A stretch of DNA of 64,000 bases, taken from positions 449,378 to 513,377 of the forward strand of contig KB906733.1 of NCBI GenBank assembly GCA_000381585.1, written 5' to 3'. Below the pieces are notes generated by a model. It saw only the letters and a list, made by a program, of their open reading frames with translations. It was not told the DNA's origin and ran no database searches. Position numbers and translations under genes: made by a program. This DNA comes from Acidobacteriaceae bacterium KBS 83 (GTDB taxonomy: Bacteria; Acidobacteriota; Terriglobia; Terriglobales; Acidobacteriaceae). Below, one piece after another: positions 53,511 to 61,957 of the stretch. Position 1 is the stretch's first letter; every line of letters begins with the position of its first letter.

Positions 53511-54886
53511 TGAAAGTCGATAACCATAATTGTGATATCGTCCTCCTGCCGCTCCCGGGTGCCATCGTACGACCACGCAAGCACTTCCTTTAGCAGGAAA
53601 TCGACGAATTGCTCAGCTCCAAAGTCCTGCTTTTCTTTAATAAAAGTGGGAAGCGCTGCATCGCCAAATGACTCTCCGGCGCGATTCTCTGCTTCCAGGA
53701 GTCCATCCGTATAGAGTAGAAGCCGGTCTCCAACGTCAAAGGAAAACTTGCTGTCGTCATATGCCTCATTCGGTCGCACTCCGAGGAGAAGCCCAACTCC
53801 TCCCAGCACTTCCAAGGCTTGCTTGCCGCGTCGCCACAATAACGGTGGCGGATGTGCTGCAGTCGAATATTGCCCGACTCTATTGACTGCATCCAGACAT
53901 AGATACACTGCTGTCGCATACTGCTTGCGAGCTTCATTGCAAAGTACGGCGTTTAGCCCAGCGATAATACTTGCCGGCTCGCCATCATTCCCGCGCTGTG
54001 TCGATACTGCCACCTTGACCATGGATGCAACAAGGGCTGCCGGCACTCCATGCCCCATGACATCAGCCACGAACACCGCTATGCAATTTGACGGAGCCGC
54101 CGGAAAGTCGTAGAGATCGCCGGCAACAGCCGTCATGGGTGCGTATCGCACCGCGATCTGGACGTTCTCGAGGGACGGAGGGCCGGAAGGAAGAATAGCC
54201 TCTTGAATTTTTGTGGCCGCGCGCATCTCATCGCTCAACGAGACGAGGCGTCTTTCGTCTGCAATCACTCGTCGGGCAGTGACATACCATAGGCAGATTA
54301 CGAGTGCCAGAAATCCGTATGGTTCCGCCGACTGCCAATCACCGAACTTCGTATGGCGCACGCGATCGACGGCGAATCCACAGAAAAATGCAAGCAACCC
54401 GGCAAATAGGGCACGACTGTTCGCCAACGGCGGTGGCCTATATCCCGCGATACGCCCAAGAGTGAGGACAATGGGCACCAGGATAACCAATGTTGTTCCC
54501 GGAAACTGCAGCAACTCGAAGGTGCTCTCACTCACCGCACCACTCATCGCGATTGCGACCAAGGCGCAATAAATCCCGCTTACCCATCGAATTGATGACC
54601 GCCATCCGCGACCATAAAATTCCTCAAAAAGCAAAAGTCCGGGGACGATCATTGATAGAGTTAAGAACCGCTCGACAGAAAGTCCGACACACGTCGGTTG
54701 TCCGAAGCCCAAACGAAAGGCGGAATTCCTCACGACAAGGGCGATTCCGTAGAGGATGGAGAATAGACCGAACCAGAGCAGGAATCTCTCGCGAACCCTT
54801 CGCCGAAAAACATACAGGACGACCGCGGCTGAGCCGAGGGTCGCAATTACAGCGCCGACGATGAGGAGAGTTACAGCACCACGCAC
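53468..54886 (-). CDS. Membrane-bound SpoIIE/RsbU-type PP2C phosphatase
   Basis: A 472-aa protein. Seven hydrophobic segments fill residues 1-205 (TLLIVGAVIATLGSAAVVLY through YGFLALVICLWYVTA). A short coiled linker (RRLVSLSDEMRAATKIQEAI) leads to the phosphatase domain: VRYAPMTAVAGDLYDFPAAP with the metal-binding GDLYD, VFVADVMGHGVPAALVASMV with DVMGHG, and LLLYTDGLLEAEN and QEDDITIMVIDF with the late Asp residues. All metal ligands are present. Such proteins dephosphorylate anti-anti-sigma factors. No kinase or STAS partner is nearby. The 3' end abuts a lyase relic. Confidence 0.93.
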   Translation of the reverse strand: MRGAVTLLIVGAVIATLGSAAVVLYVFRRRVRERFLLWFGLFSILYGIALVVRNSAFRLGFGQPTCVGLSVERFLTLSMIVPGLLLFEEFYGRGWRSSIRWVSGIYCALVAIAMSGAVSESTFELLQFPGTTLVILVPIVLTLGRIAGYRPPPLANSRALFAGLLAFFCGFAVDRVRHTKFGDWQSAEPYGFLALVICLWYVTARRVIADERRLVSLSDEMRAATKIQEAILPSGPPSLENVQIAVRYAPMTAVAGDLYDFPAAPSNCIAVFVADVMGHGVPAALVASMVKVAVSTQRGNDGEPASIIAGLNAVLCNEARKQYATAVYLCLDAVNRVGQYSTAAHPPPLLWRRGKQALEVLGGVGLLLGVRPNEAYDDSKFSFDVGDRLLLYTDGLLEAENRAGESFGDAALPTFIKEKQDFGAEQFVDFLLKEVLAWSYDGTRERQEDDITIMVIDFHAGKIHAGRLGGAS

Positions 54887-54950
54887 AAAGGGCTCCTCGG
54901 GATATTCAATGCAACCAATGATCAGCCTTTCCTTCCGTTGAGAACGCGAT

Positions 54951-55282
54951 CTACCATGGCGCCGGATTTTCCCCCACGTAGTTTGTCAGATCGAGCAACC
55001 TTGCGAGAGCTTGACGGTCAAAGATCTTGCGGATTTCAGACTCCTCGGTCGACAGGTCGATAGCCGCCCTTTCCCTTGAGAAACCGCAATACAGATCGCT
55101 GAGATCTTGTCGTGCGCTTTCTCTCGACCCATCTGTTGGCCCTAGAGCCATCATGACGGCCTCCGTATTCAAAAGCCCCATCGACGTTCCTCATCATATT
55201 GTCAGGATGCACCACCAACCCGCCCAGCATGTATTTCACCGGCGCCAATGCCAAGAGGATCTCGTGGCGCTCGAACAGGCGA
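54951..55282 (-). pseudogene. C-terminal relic of a fumarase/aspartase-superfamily lyase
   Basis: ALAPVKYMLGGLVVHPDNMM, then RNVDG, and after a frame change NTEAVMMALGP, ending RQALARLLDLTNYVGENPAP, is the C-terminal region of PurB/PcaB-type lyases (family pattern GGL-V-x-P-x-x-M-x-x-N-LD, EAVMMAL, LLDP-x-NYLG). A frameshift lies near 55170. The matching N-terminus is 3.7 kb away at 59038. It directly follows the stop of a SnoaL gene. Confidence 0.75.
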
Positions 55283-55687
55283 TCATGCAATCGGATTCTC
55301 CTTGAACAATCTGGCGACCATGGCCGAGTCGAGATAGGCACGAACACGTACGATCAATTCATCCCGGAAGTAGACTACCCAGCAGTATCGATTGTCGAAG
55401 CGTAGCCCGTTCTTGGCCGTGGCCAAAGAATGAAGCTCGACCACGGCCTGATCGTCCTTGACGATCAGATGCTCCGCATGGAGCTCCGCACCCTGTGGAA
55501 GAACCTGCGCGAGCTTGGCGAACGTACCTTCTATGAAGGCCTTTTTGCTAAGGTAGTGACCGGCCAGGGGGTGGGTGCCCATCACTGTCCAATCAACGTC
55601 GTCGACTACGTGCTCGAAGAAAGCAGCGCCGTCGCCGTTTTCAAGTCCCTTGAAGATTTCGCGAACGCGATCGGGTGTAATAGCCAT
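55283..55687 (-). CDS. SnoaL/NTF2-like protein (paralogue 2)
   Basis: A 134-aa protein from MAITPDRVREIFKGLENGDG. GAAFFEHVVDDVDWTVMGTH, PLAGHYLSKKAFIEGTF and FDNRYCWVVYFRDELIVRVR then AYLDSAMVARLF are characteristic of the ketosteroid-isomerase-like SnoaL group. The start is placed at 55687, since the upstream open part has no family sequence. It is closely related to the protein at 58287. It could be an isomerase or hydrolase accessory; the active-site Asp/His pair typical of SnoaL is not certain. It is last in the metabolic operon and abuts the lyase relic. Confidence 0.85.
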   Translation of the reverse strand: MAITPDRVREIFKGLENGDGAAFFEHVVDDVDWTVMGTHPLAGHYLSKKAFIEGTFAKLAQVLPQGAELHAEHLIVKDDQAVVELHSLATAKNGLRFDNRYCWVVYFRDELIVRVRAYLDSAMVARLFKENPIA

Positions 55688-55763
55688 CTGGTTGTCTCCT
55701 CTTGTGTTGCGGTCCATCTCTTGCGGGTAGTCTCCGATAACGCGATCGAACCCACCCTGCAAT

Positions 55764-57164
55764 CTATGCCGCTGCAGTACGTTGCACGGCCGGCTGTACC
55801 TCCACCTTGATCTGGCCAAGCAGTTTCATAAGATCCTTGACCTGGATGTTTTCCACTGATCGCACTGCGTCCTTGATCTCGCGGGACAGCGCATCGTCGA
55901 CGCGGCCGGCAACGAGGTTGTCAAACTTCTCGACAGACTCCTCCCACGTGAATGGATGGGACGCAAGGCCAGGGTAGTCCTGAACCTCGTGCTCGATCAC
56001 TTTCCCATCCTTTAGACGGACGGTGATCTTGGCGGGCATTTTCGCGGGGTACTGGTCTGTATATTCATGGTTCGGCCGAACACACACCTTCTTCAGGAGT
56101 TGCTGTACATCGGCTCTCGTGATCCGATCGGGCTTGAATTGCGCTGGCATCACATCGCCGTCGAGCAGGGCAACCGCAAGCAGATACGGCAGGCTATGAT
56201 CCGCTTGTTCCTTGATCTGGATCAATTTGTCCACGCCGTAGAGGCCGCCGCCGGCAAAGTCGTAGGCCAGTTGGAACACCTCCGCCTCAATCGAGATAAC
56301 GTTATTGGCGTCGATCTTCTGCTTCTTGACAAGCTCAACCATGCAGTGGACCGCAGACTGCGTGTGGATCATAGAGTTGTACTTCTTGATGGTGCTTTCC
56401 AGGACGCCCTCGTACCCCTGCTTGTCCCAGTCGATATTGATCTTCATCCTAAGGAGATGGTCAATGCCCAGCGGCCCCTCGATCACTTGCAGAGGCCCCT
56501 CCACGCCACGGCGTGCGAGGAAAAGCGTGTTCATCGCACCCAGAGCCGACTGCGCCGAGGCGAGGCCCTTCCACTGCGACAGCGGCTTCGCCCGAACGAC
56601 GGCGAAGGACGCATCGCTTACCGCTGCCATCGCCATGGCGTTCGCGATTTGCCGCTCGCTTAGACCGAGCAGCCGGCCGGCGGCCGCATTGTGCGAGAAG
56701 GCCAGTTGTGTCGTGTGGTCAAAGCCGCTGGTCATGAAGTTGGCGTGATCAACGAACCGTGACTGGACCGTGTAGCCCAGCGCCACCGCAAGCATGAGGT
56801 CGCGGCCGCTGCTGCCCGTGTAGTCGGCGATCGTCAACGCCACACCGAAATTGTCCGCCGTGTGGCAGGTTTCGGTCTGGGCAAGGAAGTTGTCCATGAA
56901 ATCGACATAACGCACGAGTGCGGTATGCCAGAACGCAGCATAGATTGGGTTCGCCTGTTCGCCGCCGATCAGCGCGCACGGGCCAGTGCCGCCGAACTCG
57001 GCGACCTGCTCGCGACAGGCCTGAATTGGACCCGCGCCAAGGGCGGCGATACAGCAGCCTAGCGAGTCCAGGATGTGGATTGGCAACTGTCTGCGCGATT
57101 CCGCGGAAAGGTCGTTGAAGGAAGCGCGCGCGGCATACTTAGCAAGTTCTACGATCTTGGTCAT
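55764..57164 (-). CDS. MmgE/PrpD family protein (2-methylcitrate dehydratase / cis-aconitate decarboxylase fold)
   Basis: A 466-aa protein. Hallmarks: FNDLSAESRRQLPIHILDSL followed by GCCIAALG; VDFMDNFLAQTETCHTADNF, equivalent to the Asp and His active-site region; HNAAAGRLLGLSERQIANAM; KPLSQWKGLASAQSALGAMN; and a C-terminal VRLKDGKVIEHEVQDYPG. The superfamily includes 2-methylcitrate dehydratase (PrpD) and cis-aconitate decarboxylase (itaconate synthase, ACOD1/CadA). The KPLSQWKGLA block is closer to PrpD-like members. No prpB or prpC is nearby, while an itaconate-type CoA pathway is, so substrate assignment is open. It is co-directional with the AEC transporter 40 bp upstream. Confidence 0.9.
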   Translation of the reverse strand: MTKIVELAKYAARASFNDLSAESRRQLPIHILDSLGCCIAALGAGPIQACREQVAEFGGTGPCALIGGEQANPIYAAFWHTALVRYVDFMDNFLAQTETCHTADNFGVALTIADYTGSSGRDLMLAVALGYTVQSRFVDHANFMTSGFDHTTQLAFSHNAAAGRLLGLSERQIANAMAMAAVSDASFAVVRAKPLSQWKGLASAQSALGAMNTLFLARRGVEGPLQVIEGPLGIDHLLRMKINIDWDKQGYEGVLESTIKKYNSMIHTQSAVHCMVELVKKQKIDANNVISIEAEVFQLAYDFAGGGLYGVDKLIQIKEQADHSLPYLLAVALLDGDVMPAQFKPDRITRADVQQLLKKVCVRPNHEYTDQYPAKMPAKITVRLKDGKVIEHEVQDYPGLASHPFTWEESVEKFDNLVAGRVDDALSREIKDAVRSVENIQVKDLMKLLGQIKVEVQPAVQRTAAA

Positions 57165-57204
57165 GATCGTGATTCTCCTTCTGTGTTAAGTGAACTTGTG
57201 TTGG

Positions 57205-58176
57205 TTACGACGTCAGAGCGATAAAGAGTCCCATGGTGATGACTGAGGCGATCGAGCTAAAGAAAACTTCCGAGGCCGACTCTGCTTGTGCGACACGGTA
57301 TTGCGTGGCAAACATGATCACGATCGGCATCACTGGAATGGCTGTCGTCAGCACGGCCTGGCTCACAGTCGGATTGTGGTAAGCAAGCGAGCGAAGAACC
57401 ACCAAAACAAGCGTAGGCTGCACGATGTTTTTCAGCGTAATCACCGTCAACACGGACCTGCTGACTCTAATCGGGCTGGATGCCAGGATGATTCCCGAGG
57501 CAAATAGAGCGACTCCACCGGCAGCCTCTCCCAGCAGGTTAAGAGAGTGGACAAAAAGTGCAGGAATGCGTATCCCAACCAGTACGATTACGAACGCAAT
57601 CAGTGGCGCCCACACGATCGGCTGCTTAATAGTCATGATGAGAGTGGACACGAGGGTGGCATTGCGCGAAGCTGCTGTTTCAGCCACAGGTGGGTTCTCT
57701 TCTCGCGTCGGTTGTTGTTTCTCATCCAACGAGAGAAGGAGAATGGTGACGGGAACAACCGTAACGTTAATTATCAGACTGGCTATCCCAATCGGAACGG
57801 CGCTGGCGGTCCCGAACAAATCGCCCAACACGGCCGGACCGATAAAGGGGACCGCTGGCGCGGAGGCACCGAGTGCGATCAGGGCGCTGAAGCCGGTGTG
57901 AGCACGAAACAGAGATCGGGTCAGCAAAAACACCACAGCATACATGCCCATAATGGCTGCACATAGCGCGATGAAGAGAGGAATGTCCTGACTCAGTACC
58001 TCGCGCCGTGTGCTAACCGTTCCGGCAAAAAGGCCCAGCGGCACGGCATAGAGCAGCACCATCCGATTTAAAATTGACGCCTGCTTGGCATCGAAATCGT
58101 GGTGCCATGCAGCGACAAAGCCGAGCAGAATGGTGACCACGACTGGAAGGAGCGCGCCTAAAACGGTGCTTAGCAT
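57205..58176 (-). CDS. AEC-family (auxin efflux carrier-type) transporter
   Basis: A 323-aa inner-membrane protein with ten predicted segments in two groups of five separated by a cytoplasmic loop (LLSLDEKQQPTREENPPVAE). MLSTVLGALLPVVVTILLGF and ALGASAPAVPFIGPAVLG carry the family prolines; the second half includes GEAAGGVALFASGIILASS and LKNIVQPTLVLVVL. AEC members include malonate, malate and other carboxylate carriers, so it probably moves the dicarboxylate handled by this cluster. The start at 58176 is set by a purine-rich GAACG before the ATG and by the family N-terminus. Confidence 0.9.
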   Translation of the reverse strand: MLSTVLGALLPVVVTILLGFVAAWHHDFDAKQASILNRMVLLYAVPLGLFAGTVSTRREVLSQDIPLFIALCAAIMGMYAVVFLLTRSLFRAHTGFSALIALGASAPAVPFIGPAVLGDLFGTASAVPIGIASLIINVTVVPVTILLLSLDEKQQPTREENPPVAETAASRNATLVSTLIMTIKQPIVWAPLIAFVIVLVGIRIPALFVHSLNLLGEAAGGVALFASGIILASSPIRVSRSVLTVITLKNIVQPTLVLVVLRSLAYHNPTVSQAVLTTAIPVMPIVIMFATQYRVAQAESASEVFFSSIASVITMGLFIALTS

Positions 58177-58286
58177 TGAACGCTCACCTGTTTCTGCACT
58201 ACAGGGCTCGGACGTGCCACCTCGCAACGGAACCACGCTGCGTTGTGCGAGCCCTATTCGGAGTCTGGGCCGCTAAAGCTTTCTCC

Positions 58287-58715
58287 CTAGATCGGATTCT
58301 CGTCGAAAAGGCGAGCAACGAGGGCGGAATCGAGATAGGCTCGGACCTCAACGACCGTGCCATTCACAAATCGACATACCCAACAGTACCGGTTGTCGAA
58401 CCTGAACCTATTCTTTGCAGTAGCCTCAGAACGCAGCTCGACCACCGCCCAGTCACCACTGACGAGTACATGCTCCACATACAACTCCGCGCCTTGCGGT
58501 AGAACCTTTCCTAGCTTCTCAAATGTGTGTGCGACGAACTCGGCCTTGCTGCGATAGTGACCGGCGAGAGGATGCGTTCCCTCGACGGTCCAGTCCACGT
58601 CGTCCGAGACATGATCGAAGAATCCTTTACCATCTCCGGACTCAAGATGTTTGAAAATTTCGCGAACGTAAGCAGTGCTCAACCCCTGAGCTAAAACAGA
58701 TCGTGCAGTATCCAT
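58287..58715 (-). CDS. SnoaL/NTF2-like protein (paralogue 1)
   Basis: A 142-aa protein, start MDTARSVLAQGLSTAYVREI after GGAGGTCA. GKGFFDHVSDDVDWTVEGTH, PLAGHYRSKAEFVAHTFEKL, VLPQGAELYVEHVLVSGDWA and FDNRYCWVCRFVNGTVVEVR then AYLDSALVARLFDENPI align along the full length with the protein at 55283. The two are old duplicates that flank the transporter and MmgE/PrpD genes. The relic of the lyase N-terminus lies just upstream. Confidence 0.87.
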   Translation of the reverse strand: MDTARSVLAQGLSTAYVREIFKHLESGDGKGFFDHVSDDVDWTVEGTHPLAGHYRSKAEFVAHTFEKLGKVLPQGAELYVEHVLVSGDWAVVELRSEATAKNRFRFDNRYCWVCRFVNGTVVEVRAYLDSALVARLFDENPI

Positions 58716-58939
58716 TGAGTGACCTCCTTTGCATATCCTGAGTGATGACTTGGGAGCCCGTTAGCCAGTGTCCCCCAGCGATGCGGATCGATCCAGCCGG
58801 TAGGGCGGAGATCCTCGCTGAGCAAATGGAATGTCTGTCCGTCGCCTGTTGAAAGGTGAGCTAAGTGCTCACCCGAAAAGAGTAAGGCAAAAAACGCACG
58901 ACAATCATCCACAGGCTCCGTGCTTTTGATTATCCGAAA

Positions 58940-59038
58940 TGAAAAACGCGAGCGGTCCGACCACGCTTCTCGCATGGCACTGGTGCTGAAAATATCTCGA
59001 TAGATATCAGAATCTATAACCGCGGCGTTCGAATGCAT
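58940..59038 (-). pseudogene. N-terminal relic of a fumarase/aspartase-superfamily lyase
   Basis: MHSNAAVIDSDIYRDIFSTS followed by AMREAWSDRSRF is the typical start of PcaB/PurB-type lyases (pattern DIYRDIF-ST-x-AMREVWSD-x-x-R). After about 32 residues the sequence is unrelated although the frame stays open to 58691. It follows the CoA-transferase in reverse orientation, as the ancestral gene would have. Its C-terminal counterpart is at 54951-55282. Confidence 0.75.
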
Positions 59039-59083
59039 GCGCGCATCCCCTTCTCCGCTTGTTTCCGCATTTGGTTCCGGTAC

Positions 59084-60406
59084 TCACAGCAAGTGCATTT
59101 CTTTGGCCCCCGCGGTGAGTCCGGCCTGGAACTCGGGGTGCGCCAGGGCGATCAATGCTTTGGCTCGCTCCGTCGATGACTTACCCTTGAGGTCCACCCA
59201 GCCGAATTCCGTGGCGACGACATGAGTGTCGATGCGCGGCGTGGTCACTGGACCATCAAGGCGGGGGACGATGCGCGATACCCTGCCTTTGGCTGCGGTA
59301 GAGTGGCAGGCGATGATCGACTTGCCGCCGCGGGAGGCATAGGCACCCCGCACGAAGTCGAGTTGGCCCCCCGTGGCGCTGTATTGGTGGCCGAGCATGT
59401 GCTCGGCGTTGACGGCACCGGTCAAGTCGATCTGCAAAGCGGCGTTGATGGAGATGACGTTATCGTTCTGGGAGATGATGTATGGGTCGTTGACATAATC
59501 CACGGGGTGGCTCTCGACGGACGGGTTGTCGTCGAGGAAGTCGTACATGGCCTTTTGCCCCATGGCGAAAGTGAATACGGTTTTCCCGGGATTGAGCCGC
59601 TTGCGCCGGTTGGTCACCACACCACCTTCGATCAGCTCAATCATCCCGGGACAGAGTGCCTCGGTGTGGATGCCGAGATCCTTCCGGCCGCGGAGATAGG
59701 AGCAAACCAGATCAGGCAGCGCGCCGACCCCCATCTGCAGGCATGCGCCATCCGGCACCATCTCGGCGACTATCTTGCCGATGGCGGCGTCCTCCGGTCC
59801 CGAGGCACGGACCGGCAGCTCCAGCAGCGGAACGTTGTTCTCGACTATCGCCTCGACTTCTGAGACATGCAGTTGCGCCAGCGAGCCATAGACGCGTGGC
59901 ATCTGATCGTTCACCTCAACGATCAGGTGTTTGGCCGCACGAGCAACCTTGCTGGAATAATCGTTGCCGGTGCCCAGAGTGAAATACCCGTGTCGGTCCA
60001 TGGGCGACACGGTTACAAGGAAGGTGTCGATACCGATGTGCTCAGTCAGCAGCCGGGGGGACTGATGGAAGTTGCTTGGAACATAGGTGAGCACTTTGCG
60101 TCCGCCATCCTGCTCTCCCCTCTTGATCAGGGCGCGCTCGACCTCGGCGACGAACATGCAATAGGGGTGAATGCGGTCGGACAGTTCGTAGCGCAAGATC
60201 GTCTCGCCGGCAATACGCGTGGATTCAAAATAGTAGACCTTTAGATCGTCGACTTTGTCGGCGGCGGCACGGTCCGCTAGTGACTTGAGCAGCGCCGGGG
60301 GCTCGTTCATGGCCATGCCCATCGATAGGATGGCACCCGAAGCGATGCGAGCGACCGCGTCTGCGGGCGTAGCGAGCTTCGATTGGTAAAGCGATGTGAA
60401 TTCCAT
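59084..60406 (-). CDS. Acetyl-CoA hydrolase/transferase family CoA-transferase, itaconate CoA-transferase candidate
   Basis: A 440-aa class I CoA-transferase. IASGAILSMGMAMNEPPALL, VSPMDRHGYFTLGTGNDYSS, MGVGALPDLVCSYLRGRKDL, then GIHTEALCPGMIELIEGGVV with the catalytic glutamate in HTE, and CHSTAAKGRVSRIVPRLDGP are the family blocks, all intact. Members include 4-hydroxybutyrate and itaconate (Ict/RipA) CoA-transferases. Linkage to a MaoC hydratase and a CitE-like lyase is the Ict-Ich-Ccl arrangement for itaconate: itaconate to itaconyl-CoA. Succinyl-CoA or acetyl-CoA would be donor. Substrate is inferred from context; related C5 acids remain possible. Confidence 0.9.
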   Translation of the reverse strand: MEFTSLYQSKLATPADAVARIASGAILSMGMAMNEPPALLKSLADRAAADKVDDLKVYYFESTRIAGETILRYELSDRIHPYCMFVAEVERALIKRGEQDGGRKVLTYVPSNFHQSPRLLTEHIGIDTFLVTVSPMDRHGYFTLGTGNDYSSKVARAAKHLIVEVNDQMPRVYGSLAQLHVSEVEAIVENNVPLLELPVRASGPEDAAIGKIVAEMVPDGACLQMGVGALPDLVCSYLRGRKDLGIHTEALCPGMIELIEGGVVTNRRKRLNPGKTVFTFAMGQKAMYDFLDDNPSVESHPVDYVNDPYIISQNDNVISINAALQIDLTGAVNAEHMLGHQYSATGGQLDFVRGAYASRGGKSIIACHSTAAKGRVSRIVPRLDGPVTTPRIDTHVVATEFGWVDLKGKSSTERAKALIALAHPEFQAGLTAGAKEMHLL

Positions 60407-60466
60407 ATCACTCCTCTCCGGGACTGTGCGGGTGTCGACGATGTGTTGGCTCCGAGTTGTGTGAGA

Positions 60467-60994
60467 CTAGTAATTCGCGGCAGCTTCCGGGGATTGGCCT
60501 CGTTTGTAAATCAGCATCGTACGTTCGAAGCTCATCACTTCCTTGCCGTCCTGATTGACTCCCCGTGTGGAGACGGTCACGATCCCCTGTGTGGGGCGGC
60601 TCTTTGATTCCCGCTTGAACAAAACCGTCGATTCCGCGTAGAGCGTGTCTCCCGCGAAGACGGGATGCGTCGCTTTCACCTTGTCCCAACCGAGGTTGGC
60701 AACAACTTTGGCACTGACAGTGCGGACGCTCATGCCCGTCAGCAGGGCAAGAGTGAATGTGCTGTCCACTAGCATCTTCTTCCACTCTGTTTTCGCCGCG
60801 TAGGCGGCGTCGAAGTGGACTGGCTGCACGTTCAACGTGAGCAGCGTCATCCAGATGTTGTCGACATCGGTAATCGTTCGTCCCGGTCGATGTTCGAATG
60901 TATCACCCGGTTCAAAATCCTCGTAGTAAAGGCCCGATGTTTCCCGATAACGTCGTGGAGCAATTTCTCTGTAAGCAGATAGTGGCGTGTCCAT
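60467..60994 (-). CDS. MaoC-family (hotdog) acyl-CoA hydratase, itaconyl/mesaconyl-CoA hydratase candidate
   Basis: A 175-aa single hotdog domain. DFEPGDTFEHRPGRTITDVD and the hydratase-2-type QPVHFDAAYAAKTEWKKMLV contain the catalytic Asp and His; TGMSVRTVSAKVVANLGWDK and HPVFAGDTLYAESTVLFKRE are usual in MaoC dehydratases. In an Ict-Ich-Ccl pathway it would hydrate itaconyl-CoA to citramalyl-CoA. The known P. aeruginosa Ich is longer (two hotdogs), while mycobacterial and actinobacterial homologues near CitE lyases are short like this one. AACAGGAGAA precedes the start. Confidence 0.88.
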   Translation of the reverse strand: MDTPLSAYREIAPRRYRETSGLYYEDFEPGDTFEHRPGRTITDVDNIWMTLLTLNVQPVHFDAAYAAKTEWKKMLVDSTFTLALLTGMSVRTVSAKVVANLGWDKVKATHPVFAGDTLYAESTVLFKRESKSRPTQGIVTVSTRGVNQDGKEVMSFERTMLIYKRGQSPEAAANY

Positions 60995-61033
60995 CGTTGT
61001 TCTCCTGTTCCATTCCCAAATTCGGGTTGAACA

Positions 61034-61927
61034 TCATATCTCGGTGGAAAGGCCGGCACGCTCAAGAACCATCCTTGCTCTACGTGCTACTGCCTCATCC
61101 ACCATCTGGTGATCGAGAGATCCCACCCCCTGCTTATTCACGGCGAGAATCTGTCGTGCGTTTGCGATCTCTTCTTCGCCAGGTGTGAGAATCTTGTTGA
61201 TCTCTCCAACTTGTGCGGGATGTATCGCGCACTTCGCGTGATATCCCAGTTGCACTGCAGCTTCAGTTTCTCGCTTGAGACCATCGACATTGGACAGATC
61301 GAAGTAAGGAGAATCGAGGATCGGCAGGCTGGCGAGAGCTGCAGCCTGTGCAATGCGTGACCGAACCAACAGCAGCCCTTCCCAACTCGGTTTGGCTCCG
61401 AGGTCTGATGCCATGTCCGCCGCACCGAACAATAATGCGGCCGGCCTAACATCGCTTTTTACGATGTCAGGGAGGGCTTCAACTCCGCTCGCCGATTCAA
61501 TAAGAGCGATTATCTCTGTCTTCTTTGCAACCTGGTCGAGCAGCGATCGCACCATGCGGACGAATGCCGCGGAATCGCATTTGGGGAGGATGATGTAGTC
61601 CGGCGTTGCCGAAGATTCGAGGAGCGAGTGCAAATCATCGATTCCCGCCCGAGTTACCGGGGCATTGATGCGAAGTGCGCATGGCAACCTATTTTCTAGA
61701 GGCTGCTCAAGATATTGAAGAGCAGCAGAACGAGCCTTCTGTTTGTCAGAGGGCGCAACAGCATCTTCGAGATCGATGATGAGGGCATCCGCCCCCACTT
61801 CCGCGGCACGACCAAAGTGATCCGCTTTGGTTGCCGGAGTGAAGAGCCAGCTCTTCAATGTATGGATCTGTTTATGTTTGACCTGAAGGGTTTCTTCGCT
61901 GGTTGTTGCTTGCAGTTGCGCGTTCAT
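61034..61927 (-). CDS. CitE-like HpcH/HpaI-family lyase, citramalyl-CoA lyase candidate
   Basis: A 297-aa CitE-type lyase. LKSWLFTPATKADHFGRAAE, ALIIDLEDAVAPSDKQKARS with the conserved IDLEDAV, CALRINAPVTRAGIDDL, EIIALIESASGVEALPDIV and LLFGAADMASDLGAKPSWEG are diagnostic; the metal-binding Glu and Asp are present. CitE-like proteins without CitF/CitD are malyl-, beta-methylmalyl- or citramalyl-CoA lyases. Within this operon, cleavage of citramalyl-CoA to acetyl-CoA and pyruvate is the best prediction. The second ATG (61927) is preferred because AGGAGGG is too close to the first (61933). Confidence 0.9.
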   Translation of the reverse strand: MNAQLQATTSEETLQVKHKQIHTLKSWLFTPATKADHFGRAAEVGADALIIDLEDAVAPSDKQKARSAALQYLEQPLENRLPCALRINAPVTRAGIDDLHSLLESSATPDYIILPKCDSAAFVRMVRSLLDQVAKKTEIIALIESASGVEALPDIVKSDVRPAALLFGAADMASDLGAKPSWEGLLLVRSRIAQAAALASLPILDSPYFDLSNVDGLKRETEAAVQLGYHAKCAIHPAQVGEINKILTPGEEEIANARQILAVNKQGVGSLDHQMVDEAVARRARMVLERAGLSTEI

Positions 61928-61957
61928 TTTCATCCCTCCTGAATCCGGTTTAGCTCG

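Noticed and set aside
55764-57164. Firm naming of the MmgE/PrpD gene as prpD or cadA
   Set aside because: Active-site blocks are compatible with several activities in the superfamily, and no prpB/prpC is nearby to decide.
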